Source: Micropterus salmoides (taxonomy: Eukaryota; Chordata; Actinopteri; Centrarchiformes; Centrarchidae). From it: 64,000 bases of DNA. Made by a program: the position numbers and the translations under genes. The notes under the pieces are model-generated. The model made no database searches. It saw only the letters and a program-made list of their open reading frames with translations, and was not told the origin of the DNA. Each line of letters begins with the position of its first letter. Position 1 is the first letter of the stretch. The stretch covers positions 10,626,137-10,690,136 of the forward strand of contig NW_024041150.1 in the NCBI RefSeq assembly GCF_014851395.1, read 5' to 3'. Shown piece after piece: positions 23,874 to 34,071 of the stretch.

Positions 23874-26234
23874 CCAGAGACCACAGCAGAAGTGGGCACT
23901 ATTGCAGGGATAGTTAGTGCGGTTGCGATGGCGCTGGTGGGTGCAGTCAGCAGCTACATCTCCTACCAGAAGAAGAAGCTGTGCTTCGGTATACAACGTA
24001 AGGTTTTCAAATTATATACTGTAATGAGTTGTCAGCCACTCTACTCTGCACTTCCCCTCAGCTCTACTGAGCTTCTTGCCTTCTTTCAGCTCAATGTTTT
24101 GGTTTTACGAGCAACAACTTTACTGTTTTGGTTCAGTCTCACAGCACTCTCACTTACCTGTCCACTACCTGCTCAGCACAGTCAGAAACTAGCTGGTGAA
24201 CACAGTGGAGCATTTAGCAGGAATTGGTGGAGACCAAACTAAAGCTAATAGAGGGACTATTGGACTTACATTCATCAGGTAGACACAAACATGATAATCT
24301 GTCACTGTTGAGTTTACAGCTAGTTCTGTTGCACTAAAGTGGCCAAAGAATCAAAATGCTTTACATTTCATGCAGAGTTAAAGGATGTTTGAACGAGTAA
24401 GGACAATCAAAAGCAACTGTGTAAACAGGAAGTCACTTCTTAATACATTGAGGGACCAAGTGATAAATTAAACATAGTGTTTACCAAATGTAGGTATGAC
24501 TTTGTTTGATTTCTTCATGCACACAGAGAAATATGTGTGTTTCAGAGTAAGAAGTGTTGTTATAGTTTCTGACCGATTTAGAGTGAAGAGTAAAAGAGGT
24601 AATACAAAGTACTGTCGATATATTTACATTTATTTATTTAGCTGATGCTTTTATCCAAAGCGACTTACAATTGCTATACATTGGAGCAACTAGGGGTTAA
24701 GTGTCTTGCTCAGGGACACAATGATGGATTGAACCCAGGTCTCCCACACCAAAGGCAACATCTTATCTATGTGCCATCACCACCCCATCTGACCTTAAAC
24801 TTGCCAAATGCTGTTTAATAATGGAAATATTAACTCATACCTCCAATTACAAAATGTTATGCTGATAACATTTAATTAGAATGAGTGAAAAATGTTAGGT
24901 TAGCATTCTTTGACTTTTTCTACTCATTATAAACGATACTGTATGAATACTACTTACTCTCGCTGCTAGTGACTAAGAACTTAGGAAGGACTTTATGTTC
25001 ACACTGTTAAGGGCTGGTATTTTGGAGAAAACCGGTCCATTAAAAACGAGGCAGACAGGCTGAATTCTCTCTCCCTGAGACTTAATTTATTTATGAATAG
25101 CTGATGCAAACCCAGTCTGGAGATAACACCTGCTCATCAGTTGTAGTCTTAGTATAAAAAGCATTGTTAGAGGCAGTAGATTCAGTTGCAGTTAGTAACA
25201 GTAGTAGCAGTACTAACAGCAGCAGTACCACTGGAATTGTATTTGTTGATGCTCACTAACTGTGTTGTTGCTTTGTGGCAGAGAGCCTGAATACTGACAT
25301 GGTGAAGGCTGAGAACCCTGAGGCTGTGGTGGCTACAGAACCACAAGGTAAACACATCCCTACTGCACTCTACTCACATCTACTACTAACGCTCTGTTCC
25401 AATCTCCATTACTATATGAATATACATATCGATTACTATAGAAGCCCAAATATAAAACAATATATTTTTCTAGAAAATACAACAAAGGTGTCCTTTTAAC
25501 TGTGTCGTCACTTGATAACTCCAGTGGCTGGAGAGAGAGAAGGAGAAATTATTATTATTAAAGGATAGCCTCCTGAGATGCTTCATCTCATTTTCAAGAA
25601 GGTCCTATAAATGCAGTAAAAGAAAAGCCCAGAGACCTACTTCAATAAAGCAGTAACGTCAGTATTTTATCACAGGCAGAGCAGACGGTCCTGGACCTAG
25701 CTTGTCCAATGAAAACCAATATTTGGTGGGAAAGATTGCACTGCTAATGTCAGTTTGTAGGCTAGATGGCTAAATCTCTCCATCCATCGCTGTGAAGCCT
25801 CAGTGAAGAACGGACAATCTCAACGCTGATAGGCTATCACGCGAATTCCTTCGTGCCGCCCGACAGGAAATCGCGACTCTATGCATCTTTGCATCGACTC
25901 TGTTTGTAAACTCACCGCCCTGAACGCTCGCTTCGCTTTTGGTCTGAAAGCAGCATTAAAGAATGGGCTTCAGTGCTCATGTGTGGGCGTAGCGTGTGTG
26001 TGTGAAGTGGCAGAAGAGAAACACTTGCTGAAGAGACAGAGCCCCAGCTTCACCGGTGTTGTGGCAAGTTGTCCGCACCTCGCGAGACGTTTGCATCATT
26101 TATCACAGTTGATGAACCACACAAAGAATATTATTTAGTTACTTGAAATAGGCCTACAAGGAACCGTGATGTGCATGCAGCTGGCAGCCGCATGCCATGC
26201 ACGCAAAATTCTGCACAAGACAGATGAATGGCAG

Positions 26235-26281
<47 letters not shown>

Positions 26282-26539
26282 GTCAACAGTAAGCCTCAGT
26301 TTAGCTGGAAATGTACAGTGGAAGTTACAGAGACTAATAAATAGAGAGTGCAGTTACTTATTAAGTTACTTATCCCGTACTACCTGCAGATACAGTCTAA
26401 TGTCTGGTGTAATTTGTAAGAGCTGATAGAGATGGTCTCTTCATAAACCAAAGTCTGTTTGGTTTTTCTGTTTGCAGTCCAGCAGACTCTCCTGGAGCCA
26501 CCCAATGCTGAACCCCCCACTGAAGAGAATGCTGTGTAA
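6310..26539 (+). CDS. cd99l2: CD99 antigen-like protein 2 (ten coding exons)
   Basis: Coding exons: 6310-6370, 13534-13596, 15390-15437, 19363-19473, 19948-20028, 23500-23568, 23711-23764, 23878-23997, 25282-25347, 26478-26539 (stop TAA). The sum is 735 nt, 244 aa; human CD99L2 is 262 aa. The protein has a signal peptide, then a CD99-type acidic, proline- and threonine-rich ectodomain with repeated DLADAL-like motifs (exons 2, 4 and 5). Next are GGFSDSDL and YKPDKGKG segments, a transmembrane helix at about residues 168-192 in exon 8, and a short tail. CD99L2 is a cell-surface adhesion glycoprotein, known in mammals at endothelial junctions during leukocyte transmigration. All junctions are GT-AG and phase 1. 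CD99 itself is the main alternative, but the GTIAGIVSA helix, the YISYQKKK boundary and the MTMR1/MTM1 linkage favour CD99L2. Confidence 0.93.
7243..8000. mobile_element. Non-autonomous DNA transposon with imperfect inverted ends
   Basis: The left end ATGCGGCATTTAGACCAAAC and the inverted right end ATGGTGCTATCAGACCAAAA match over most of 20 bp. The 3' part (ACGGACAATCTCAACGCTGA onwards) recurs at 25789-25963. No coding capacity. I cannot assign the superfamily. Confidence 0.6.
8056..8273. mobile_element. Palindromic Tc1/mariner-type MITE, 218 bp
   Basis: The ends CAGTATCTCAAAAAAGTAAG and, inverted, CAGTATCTCACAAATGTGGG are flanked by TA on both sides (8054-8055 and 8274-8275). The inverted repeat extends far inward (CACCCCTCCCATTTTTGTAA, then ATTTGATTATATCTT), so the element can fold into a long hairpin. 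It matches a fish mariner terminus I recognise. No transposase. Confidence 0.85.
8839..8889. repeat. (GC)n(AC)n microsatellite
   Basis: A short CG-alternating start passes into about 22 AC units. Intronic, in CD99L2 intron 1. Confidence 0.95.
9058..9112. repeat. Fragment of a common fish interspersed repeat
   Basis: Contains the signature TTTATTTATATAGCGCCAAA, a tail sequence widely dispersed in teleosts (SINE or LINE 3' end). A related piece is at 46265-46375. Confidence 0.55.
9406..9727. mobile_element. MITE with GGTACCAGCTCAACTCGCC inverted ends
   Basis: The left end has GGTACCAGCTCAACTCGCC and the right end its inverse, GGCGAGTTGAGCTGGTACC. Both lie inside a longer imperfect inverted repeat (GCCTTTATTCCATT against GCCCCTTTTCCACC). 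Non-coding. Superfamily not determined. Confidence 0.65.
9811..10440. mobile_element. hAT-like non-autonomous element with 8-bp target duplication
   Basis: ACCCCGGT stands at 9803-9810 and again at 10441-10448, exactly flanking a 630-bp AT-rich segment. The segment opens GGAGGGCTGTGCGATATG and ends GATATAAAATGGCCT. The GGGCTG-GCGATAT type end and 8-bp duplication fit hAT. No coding capacity. Confidence 0.75.
10604..11036 (-). mobile_element. hAT-like MITE, inverted relative of 42183-42649
   Basis: The ends CAGGGCTGGACAATA and ATATCGTCCAGCCCTA are inverted repeats. Internal sequence (CAGGAGCAAAAATCAGCCTTT and neighbours) is the reverse complement of the element at 42183-42649. The flanking 8-mers no longer match, so this copy is older or rearranged. 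Confidence 0.75.
11187..11240 (+). repeat. SINE head fragment (A-box region)
   Basis: ATGGCGCAGTGGATAAGACC followed by TTTGGTGTGGGAGACC matches the minus-strand head of the SINE at 24628-24789. The B-box half and tail are missing. Confidence 0.55.
11462..11540. repeat. (AC)n microsatellite, 79 bp
   Basis: About 39 uninterrupted AC units. Open frames through it encode only Val-Cys repeats and are not genes. Confidence 0.97.
11837..13525. repeat. 1.7-kb pyrimidine minisatellite in CD99L2 intron 1
   Basis: The tract alternates a 13-mer CTCTGTCCCTCTC with 12-mer variants CTCTGCTCCTTC, CTCTGCTCCTCC, CTCTGCTGCGTC and CTCTGCTGCATC, giving a mean 25-bp higher unit. The plus strand is almost pure pyrimidine. 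Nearly no A means no stop codons in any frame, so open frames of 470-750 aa appear on both strands as composition artefacts. The array ends eight bases before the exon 2 splice site, so it supplies that acceptor's polypyrimidine tract. Intramolecular triplex formation is plausible for such DNA (inference). Confidence 0.97.
13534..13596 (+). CDS. cd99l2: CD99L2 exon 2: first acidic motif
   Basis: Reads VLSQGDLNLADALGDDDD and on to RTL. It starts after the TAG at 13531-13533 and ends before GTGAGT. The frame with exon 1 is unique to this acceptor. The DLNLADAL motif is the conserved CD99-family repeat, also seen in exon 5 as DFDLADAL. The 13597-15389 intron holds a possible hAT remnant starting TAGAGCCGACTGATATGG near 14497. 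Confidence 0.9.
15794..17500. mobile_element. Harbinger-like non-autonomous element carrying a hAT insertion
   Basis: The left end GGGGTCTCATTTATAAAAC and the right end TTTATGAATGAGACCCC are inverted repeats. GTACGCAC motifs occur near both ends, as in a widespread fish repeat I recall as PIF/Harbinger-like. The length includes the 640-bp insertion at 16593-17232. The flanking 3-bp duplication is not clear. Confidence 0.65.
16593..17232. mobile_element. hAT-like element inserted in the Harbinger-like element
   Basis: The ends CAGTGGTCAGCAA and TTGGCGACCCCTG are inverted repeats of hAT type. Flanks are CTTCAAGC (16585-16592) and CTTTAAGC (17233-17240), a 7/8 match to an 8-bp duplication. No long open frame. 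Confidence 0.75.
17501..18330 (+). mobile_element. Decayed Tc1-like transposase copy
   Basis: Conserved Tc1 transposase segments appear in shifting frames: SDETKIELLGLNSKCNIW (first catalytic Asp), a KHDGGSIMLF block, a DNDP-like block around the second Asp, and a C-terminal CAKLIETYPKRLMAVIKA. Several stops and frameshifts separate them, so it is inactive. The N-terminal DNA-binding part is largely absent and no inverted repeats were found. Confidence 0.85.
20394..22257. mobile_element. hAT-like element (outer) with perfect 8-bp target duplication
   Basis: The element opens TAGGGCTGGGACGATTCG and closes ATGTACAGCCCTA. CCCGACAC lies immediately before (20386-20393) and after (22258-22265). 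Removing the nested insertion at 20744-21724 and one copy of its duplication leaves about 875 bp. No transposase frame seen, so it is non-autonomous. Located in CD99L2 intron 5. Confidence 0.88.
20744..21724. mobile_element. hAT-like element nested inside the 20394-22257 element
   Basis: The left end TAGTGCTGGGCAAACG and the inverted right end TAGGTCTGGGCATGTTAAC share the hAT-like TAG-CTGGGCA pattern. GTTAAAAG flanks it exactly at 20736-20743 and 21725-21732. At 981 bp it has no convincing coding region. Confidence 0.82.
22779..22870. repeat. Common fish interspersed repeat fragment
   Basis: GGCAAGGCAAGTTTATTTGT, then ATAGCACATTTCAACAACAA, is a dispersed teleost repeat tail. Boundaries are approximate. 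Confidence 0.6.
23825..23871. repeat. (TG)n tract abutting the CD99L2 exon 8 acceptor
   Basis: About 23 TG units run directly into TTTCCAG, the acceptor of the transmembrane exon. Only three pyrimidines separate the repeat from CCAG. Confidence 0.95.
23878..23997 (+). CDS. cd99l2: CD99L2 exon 8: transmembrane segment
   Basis: Encodes ETTAEVGTIAGIVSAVAMAL then VGAVSSYISYQKKKLCFGIQ. The hydrophobic run is followed by a basic stop-transfer KKK, giving a single-pass type I topology. This is the most conserved part of CD99L2. Exon length 120 nt, phase 1 at both ends. Confidence 0.95.
24628..24789 (-). repeat. tRNA-headed SINE, near complete
   Basis: On the minus strand the head contains GATGGCACATAGATAAG (A-box-like), TTTGGTGTGGGAGACC and GGTTCAATCC (B-box). 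A body follows with CTTAACCCCTAGTTGCTCC, and a tail reads CTTTGGATAAAAGCATCAGC then AAATAAATAAATG. The body and tail type is very common in fish. Confidence 0.7.
25789..26200. repeat. Composite of two dispersed repeat pieces
   Basis: 25789-25963 matches the right half of the element at 7243-8000 (ACGGACAATCTCAACGCTGA, then CTTTTGGTCTGAAAGCAGC). 25974-26200 is a diverged copy of 35558-35812 (AACACTTGCTGAAGAGACAG, GTTGTCCGCACCTCGCG). The short plus-strand open frame here is not supported as a gene. Confidence 0.6.
26236..26278. repeat. (GA)n microsatellite
   Basis: About 21 GA units, 200 bp upstream of CD99L2 exon 10. Confidence 0.95.
26478..26539 (+). CDS. cd99l2: CD99L2 exon 10: C-terminal tail and stop
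   Basis: Reads VQQTLLEPPNAEPPTEENAV then TAA. It follows TTTGCAG and joins exon 9 (QSLNTDMVKAENPEAVVATE and on) in phase 1. The proline/glutamate-rich end matches the character of the human tail. Confidence 0.9.
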
Positions 26540-26617
26540 CAAACACACAAAGGTCCCCACCTACATGCATTCTTTTCACCCCCACCTAACCCCCCCTGTG
26601 CACGCGCACACACACAC

Positions 26618-26666
<49 letters not shown>

Positions 26667-29600
26667 CAATGCTATAGGATATACTATCTATTGTGTAGCA
26701 TGTCCATGTTGACCCTGGAGCTCTCTGCTGCAGAAGTTGGGATTTGTACCCCTTCTACGCTGAATGTGAACACGGATATTTGTTTTTATTGTCTGCTGTA
26801 AACATGGCCAACCGTGTATCCAACCTTGCCAAATGTATGTGTATATAGTTATTTATTGTTTACTGTTTAAACACCACTAACAATGTTGGTTTCCAGTTAT
26901 CCAGCCTTCAGCAAGTATTCTGTGATTTCTCTGCTGTGAGCTTTGGCTTCAGTTGTAGCAGTTTGCAGAGCTCCAGGAACACAGTGAAGCTGGATGACTG
27001 GGATAAAACAACAGAAATGATATGTTGGAGAAAGAAACTCCTCTGGGCATCTATGGGTCGGTGTCGAGCTGCTTTGAGTTCACAGGGAGTCAGTCACTGA
27101 TCAGTGAACTGGACTGACTGAACTTTGAGTCAGTGGCTTGCAGCGTGATTCCATTGAAGATGCTCTTGCTGCACAGCCTAAAGAGCATTTGGGGAAATTT
27201 TTAGGCAGCTGAACTCCAAATGAAGCAGGGAGCCCTGTGAGACATGGACAGTGTTTTTTTAATTTTTTTTAGATGAATGAAAGTTGTTAATTGTAATCAG
27301 CAATATCAAATTTCTTGACATTGAGTTGATTACAGTAGCTCTCAGTTTCCCCCTCTGACCCATAACTAATTATTTGTCGCAAGTCATAGATAAACTGGAA
27401 CAACACTTTACAGAATCCATGATTTGGAGGTCTGTCTTTGCTCTTCAGATGTGAAGCCTTGTAGCAGCTAATTATGTAAGGACATGTCAAATGTTGAGAT
27501 GTGATACAATATGTAAATGGTCAGATGTAACTGTACTAACTGAAGTTACATCATGTAATGATGATGTTGACTGACTATGAATTTCTCTTATTCCTACAAA
27601 ATGTGATTACGTTTCAATTTACTAAAATATCAATATGGTGTTATAATCATTCATAATTATAATAATGCTATTTATGATTTCATAATCACGGGTATTTGTC
27701 CAACAGGTTTAATTACATAATGACCAACTTGGAGCATGCATTGACTTTTAGTAAGCTCCACTGTTAGCTAATGAAGTCCCTCGTTGGGCGTGGCACATTT
27801 TCATAGAACTGGAGTTACTCTAGTTAACTACTGTTTACATCATGTGACAGTTACATCATTAGTTGCTACGTCCTGCTCCGTTTCCACCCTCGTCATGTTG
27901 TCTATCTTAATGTACAAAGTTGCCTTATTCAGATTGGGATCTTTTTGCAGAGGGGAAAAATAAGGCACCTAAACATTTCTGTGTACTTTCAACCTGTGAC
28001 TTTTTATAATGTAAATAGCCTAATATTTAAAAAACAAAAAAGCGAAAAAAGTAGAATCAGTTTTTTCATTAGCCTTTAATGACAATGCCTAATGAAGGAA
28101 ACCTGGTGGTGATGGTGAAATGATTGTAACGAGAGCGGCTGTCAGTGAAGCTCTTTGTAAACGACTGAGCAGCTGTCAAAGAAACGCCCAAATGTTAAAG
28201 AAGAAAAACAAATGAAGTTAAAAGGAAAAGCTAGAGCAACATTCAGCCCTGTAATGCTAAGAGTTCGTGAAGTTCAACGTAGCGACACAATATGGAACTT
28301 CACACTAAAACTGCTAGCTAAATCAGTTCCACTGCAGTTAGAGCTCAAACATGCACAGCGTGTACTTCTTCTTCTTTCTTTTCTCTTTCTCCGGTAATTT
28401 AAAAGGCAATTATTCAATGGTTTGGAAAAGTTGAAACCTCTGTTGTTCTGGAAAAAGCAGACTCGTGTAGAGCCAGAAAATGTGTGACATGCGACTTTAA
28501 GGTATCCTGTGGAATAGTGAGGTCTAACAAACACGATGAATGATTTACAAAGCCGTCGAGCTGTTTACATTTTGCTACATTTCTTTATACGTTACCGCCT
28601 CCAGCGTAACCTGCACGCACGAGATACTAACAATTCAATGATAATAGTATTGAATTTAAAAACGTACTCAGACATTTAAAATTCATCAGTAAAATCAGTT
28701 TATTTCTGAAATATTTGATTGAGAATCTGTGAAATCATCCAAAGTTTCCCCAGTTCATTACAGCTACTTTCTCAGTATGCTTCAAACTAACTAGTTAGTA
28801 TGAGGTATGAAACAAACCTCTGATCAGGAACACTGGGAGGCTTTGAAGGGGTGGAAGGCTGACGGTATAGTTTCCTATTGGCTGCATCAATGCATAAAAT
28901 GGGCGTGATCAGCAGATTGTTTCGAGGAAGGTTAGGCAGCCAACCCCTCCCTGAAGTCCTATTTCTGAAGTGTACAGAGGCCTGAAAGTTGTTTCTGTGA
29001 TGTTCTGGTCCCCGAGGCTCGGCCTTAAGTAGACTTTAAAATGGGCACCAATAGGAAAGATTTAAAAGAGAGGATGTGAGGTGTTTGTAAAAGATGTGTG
29101 AAGTCAGGGAGGAGTTTGAATCGGTTGCCACCGCCACAAAGACTGGTTAAGAAAACTAGTAGAACTCAGTCGTAGCTGTAGATGAAGTTAGCAGCAGTAG
29201 TTAGCTTTAGGATCTTGAGTAGTGTCATAACGAGTGCTTGTGGACAGCTGTGATGGTTGTACATATTACTGTGAGCAGTTCTGTGTTTCTACTGTTAGCA
29301 GAGAGCATAACTATGCGCCATATTAACCTATACTCTTTAGCGTGTGTGTGTGTGTGTGTTTAGACTCTTCGCTTACCCTTTTTACACTTTGTACCGGACT
29401 TGACTTTTCCTAATAACTTAGCTTAACTTTTTGTAGGTAGTTAGTGCTTCATGGTGAGTGAGCTTGTTGTGTACTGCCAGTGGTTTGTTGTTTTCCTAAA
29501 GACTTCTGACTCTCGTATGTTCCTGAGCGAGAAAGCTCGTGTTTTGACGACCTGGGAAATCAGTCACTGCTGTCTATACCGTCTGACATGTAGTCTATCT

Positions 29601-32560
29601 GTCTGTTTATAGCACTGCTCACAATCTCCAGTGAGACTTATTGAACCCTATGCAGTGGACTTATTAGAAATTATTCCACCATGTCACATAAAACAGTGAA
29701 CATTGCCACGGTCACATCATGTGATGGAAGGTAGCAATGGGAAAGATTTACAACTTGAGAATGTTCACTTTATCAGACACTTTATGATTACAGTTGGTTG
29801 TGTGAGGCTTAATAAATACATGTAGCATGAGCATGTAGCACTCAATCCATTGGATTTGTCTGTTTACCTTGAATGACGGACTTTGGCTGACGTGAGGCAA
29901 GTGCTTCCCAGTGGGTGGCGGTGAGTTTCCCGGTCACAGTTATGACTTGGGCCCTGAGCTGGTCTTGACACTCTCTGTACTTCTTTAAATCTCCTAATTA
30001 TGTCATTTGAGCTAGTGAGCCACGCATGTTAAGAACAAAGCCAGTGGAAGTAAACATGAATGTGGCATAAGCAATGATTGGTAAACCAACTGCCATTTTG
30101 CATGGTTAACGACCCGAGCAGTGTCTGACTAGACTAGAATAGTCTGTATTTACAGAGGGGAATGCGTGAAGGATTTTGGCTCTTAGCCTGAATGAGTTTA
30201 AACTCCCTTGTCGGATTGTGTCATTTCAGAAACTGAGGGAGTAGGTCTTGTATAGGTTGGTGGCCTATAAAATGAGTGTTATGTGTCCAACAGGATGCAG
30301 CACTGTCCCTCTCTAAAAACAGTCCAGCTGCTAGTCAGTCTATTGAATCTTAATAGAACACTGGGCTCAGAGGCTGGTTGTGCAAAGCTCTTGTCTATGC
30401 CAAATAAATGAGACAGAGTGTGCCCATCAGTCAAGTCAGAGCTAGACACAGCAGTCTTAAACAGGACACATTCACTGTAAAGCAGTTTAGCTCCATTGAT
30501 GTCGGTAGAAAACAGCCTGACAGATCCTTGTGCAACCAGGCCTTGACAGATGTTGATAGCGAAACATCGTCATGTGACTGGTGACCCAGGGTGTCACAGA
30601 AGAGAACACGTAGAGAAAGTGAAGCCAAAGGAATGTCTGTTTTTTAGTGGGCTTTACATTTTCTTATAGCAGTCCAACATTGTTTTGAACTGCTTTTTTA
30701 AACTTGAGTGGTGTTCAGGGGCTATGAGTGGCTGGAGTAACGGACTGTTTCATTGATCTGCTCACCTTGTATGAGTCACGCATGGATAACCTCTGTGTTT
30801 TATCAGCTGTAATTCAAATGGTGCTTCTCTCTTTGCCTTATACCCTGCACAGTCCCACAGGGACGCGCCACAGTACTCATCTAACACCCCATAGCTGCAC
30901 CTGAGCAAGAGCAACAGCCACGGCTTTCAGCTCCTTTGGGTGGTTACCTTGGTGCAATGGGAGGGGGGCATGGCTACAGTACCCAGAGGACAGAAAGGTG
31001 TGGGTGTTTCATCATGTTCAGGCTGCTGAAAGCTTAATTCACACAAAGCAAACACAAAACAACAAACCTTTCTGTATGTAACGTATTACTGAATGTACTG
31101 AACATCTAGCAAAAACCTTTGGCTTGTAGCAAAAAGACAAATTCACCAAAGATGAAGAATTGATTGAGATTGACTTTGCCTTTATGTGCTGGGAATCAAA
31201 TTATGTGTTTTTGAAATAATCATGAAGGAATAGGATGTCTGTGTGAAGTGCAACATTTGACGGTTAGATGAGGACTTGATGGATTAGAGTAAGTAGTGAG
31301 AATGTTTTTATGTCTATGAAAAGACAGAACGGATGCACCTGATATCCAATCATGTTGAATTGCCTTTACAATGCTGACTACGATACACAGTGTGTTATTA
31401 TTGGCACTGCGGTGCTTTAACATTCAGTGTGGACAGTTATCCTGGAACACGTGCCATTCTGCAGTTTGGAGCTGGTGACCAGACTGTACAGAAAATACGG
31501 TGGGACTCACACCCTGCTCCAAACACCACCTTTGTGATGTGTTTGTTTAATTTGTGAGGTGGTAGTTTGTGTTGTTCTATACCAGACTGTACAGGTGTGT
31601 GACACTGTGTCCACCCATTGTAAATAGCTGGAGATTGATTGGGTGTTCTCGTAGGGCTTGAGATGCAGTCTGTTGTGGTGATGGGTCATACCATTAGACT
31701 GCGTTGGGGGGACGGTTGGAAGGTGTATGCAATACCAGAGCAAAAAGGCCCAAAGATGCAGCAGTGATTCAGGGACCATATAGATATGGAGAGGGGGGAG
31801 TTTTACAAAGTGAAAGAATCAAGGCTGTCCTAACGAGCAGCTCACTGGCTGATGCAGACCACTCACACAATAAAAAAAAATCCCCCAAGCTATCAGACTT
31901 TTAAAATCTAATTAATTAATTAAATTTGTTTTATATTACTGAATATTGTCTGCTACGTAGCAGAAGGGAGTTAAAAACTCAATTTCACTTTACAACCTGT
32001 TAAACAAATAAATCTACCTTGTATAAACGGTTAGCTCTGTAGTGTCTCCCTGCTCTCCAAACACTGTATGGTAACTGCACGGTCTTATATGACCGCTGTG
32101 CCTGAGGTCTTGTAGCGCAGTCACATGACCCTGCCCTCTCTGTACATGCTGCCACTCTGCCTGTCCTCTCCCTTCAGTACACTCTAGTGCCTGTCGCCGT
32201 GTCCTGCAAAGCCAGCCAAAATCCTGCAACCACACGTTTTGATTCAAAAACAGATTCCATGATTTGGAGGGGCCAAACGAGGGCCCAGAAAAGCTATTTA
32301 TCATTTGATATTTGAGAGCTGGCTTTGCAAGGCTACCTGTCATGTACCGCACACACGCGCTCACACTTTGATGCATGCTTTTCTCTCCTTACTTAAGAGT
32401 GTTAAACACTGTGTCTTTCTGACCACTCTGTTGGACAGTCTTCTTTGCTTTAAGTGTAATAGTGAACTCTGCTTTCTCTCTTATTCCACTATAACTCTAT
32501 GGCAATATGTTACAGTTACTTGTTACTAATATGAACCAATAAAAGAAACCATGTCAAAAG
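26540..32560 (+). other. CD99L2 3' UTR and intergenic space
   Basis: No further coding signal. An (AC)n microsatellite lies at 26601-26665, 62 bp after the stop. AATAAA occurs on the plus strand at 29811 and at 32538; either could end CD99L2 transcripts. A (GT)9 run is at 29342-29360. I see no tRNA, no conserved exon and no clear transposon from 27000 to 32500. Confidence 0.45.
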
Positions 32561-32596
32561 ACAAGAGACCAGACTTTTGAATTTTATTTATTTATT
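32538..32596. terminator. Facing poly(A) signals of convergent genes
   Basis: Plus-strand AATAAA at 32538-32543 faces three overlapping minus-strand AATAAA hexamers within 32583-32596. They are the natural candidates for the ends of CD99L2 (+) and MTMR1 (-). The MTMR1 3' UTR would then be about 2 kb. Inferred from motif and position only. Confidence 0.4.
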
Positions 32597-34071
32597 TTTA
32601 AAATGGAAATTGACAGACACATTAATTACATTGTCAAAAGACACGATTCACATGATCCCATGCCACAGGTAGACAGTGTGATTTATAGGTTATATTACAT
32701 TAGAATAATGGGATGTCAAAACACTGTACAATACAAAAAATAAGACCGGTGTGAGAGGGTTAAACTGATGTGTGTCCTGCTCTTGTGTGGTTTAACTAAT
32801 CCAGGCATGATGTTAGCCAGCTAAAGTTATCCTGTTCATTCCCATCCAGCTAATTTGGTTCTTGGAACACAGAGGATTGATCTGTTTAGCTCACCTGTTA
32901 GTTACTGTAAATAACCGCACTCTGAAATTAAGGCAACATGAGGACAGTTGGAACCATGATTAGCACTCATATTATTGGCTGGTCATGTGATAGTTTTCAT
33001 GATCGGCTGGCACGGCACTACTGTAACAGAAAGCACTTTTTCACTGCAGTTTCTTCTAGGTATGCAGTGAAACCTGCCAAAAACCTCTCATAAAGCACCT
33101 TAGACATGAGAGGAACCAACACAGAACCACAGCGGCTCTGTCGTGGTCATCACTCATCTCCACACTCGTAAAGAAAGGAAACTTAAGAAGTCAAAACCTC
33201 CGTCAGTAAATGGTTGTACTGGTATACTTCACATTCAGCCAGAGGCTGAGGTGCCTGCTACTCATCAGAAACACACCAATGGAACAGTTATCTATTAGGG
33301 GTCAGTGGATTATCTTCAAAACAGGTATGTTTTGGACATAATGACAGAGTATCTGACAGTGATTTCTTCTGAATGTAGTTCAGCTGCATTTTTGAAGGTT
33401 TGGGCTGGAAAATCTTGGCTGTTCTAAAAATCTAAATCACACAGCACACTCTGATGTTTGAACATGGCTTTAAATGTACCAAAATGTGCTTCTTTCAGTC
33501 AGTGAATCCACACAGTTTATAGTTTCAGAAGAGCTCGACATACACAGACCTTTACTTCACTTGTGAGAAACACTGAGTAGGAATTCAAGTGATTTTATGC
33601 AGTAAAGGACAAAGTGGTTGGCAATGAGAGAAGAACAGAAAAGCACACTTTGGGGATGTGGGACCTGGGACATGGTTGGCACATACACAACGTAAAAGAA
33701 ACAAAAAACATGTACAATAAAGCAGTGTGCAGGTAATGAAGAGGGGAAACACAGCCGTCTCTCAGTGACGGAGCTGGGATCACTCAGACAGTGTGAGACA
33801 GGGAAAGTGTGAGGGATCATGCAGTGACTTTAGTTCAGCACTCCAGCTAACTGCAGTCATTTGGAATATGTTACTGGCCACCTCCTGCACTCATGTGACT
33901 AACAGAGCCCTGAGACAAAGAGTAGAAATTCTTCATACAAAAATAAAAACACTTTACTGAACTGAGAATCAAGTCTGAAGGGGATCAGAAGATTCCCATA
34001 GTACAGGGTGAGCTGGCATTTCTGAATTTTTAAATAATATAAATAATAAGCATAGGAAGGTTCTATTAGCT

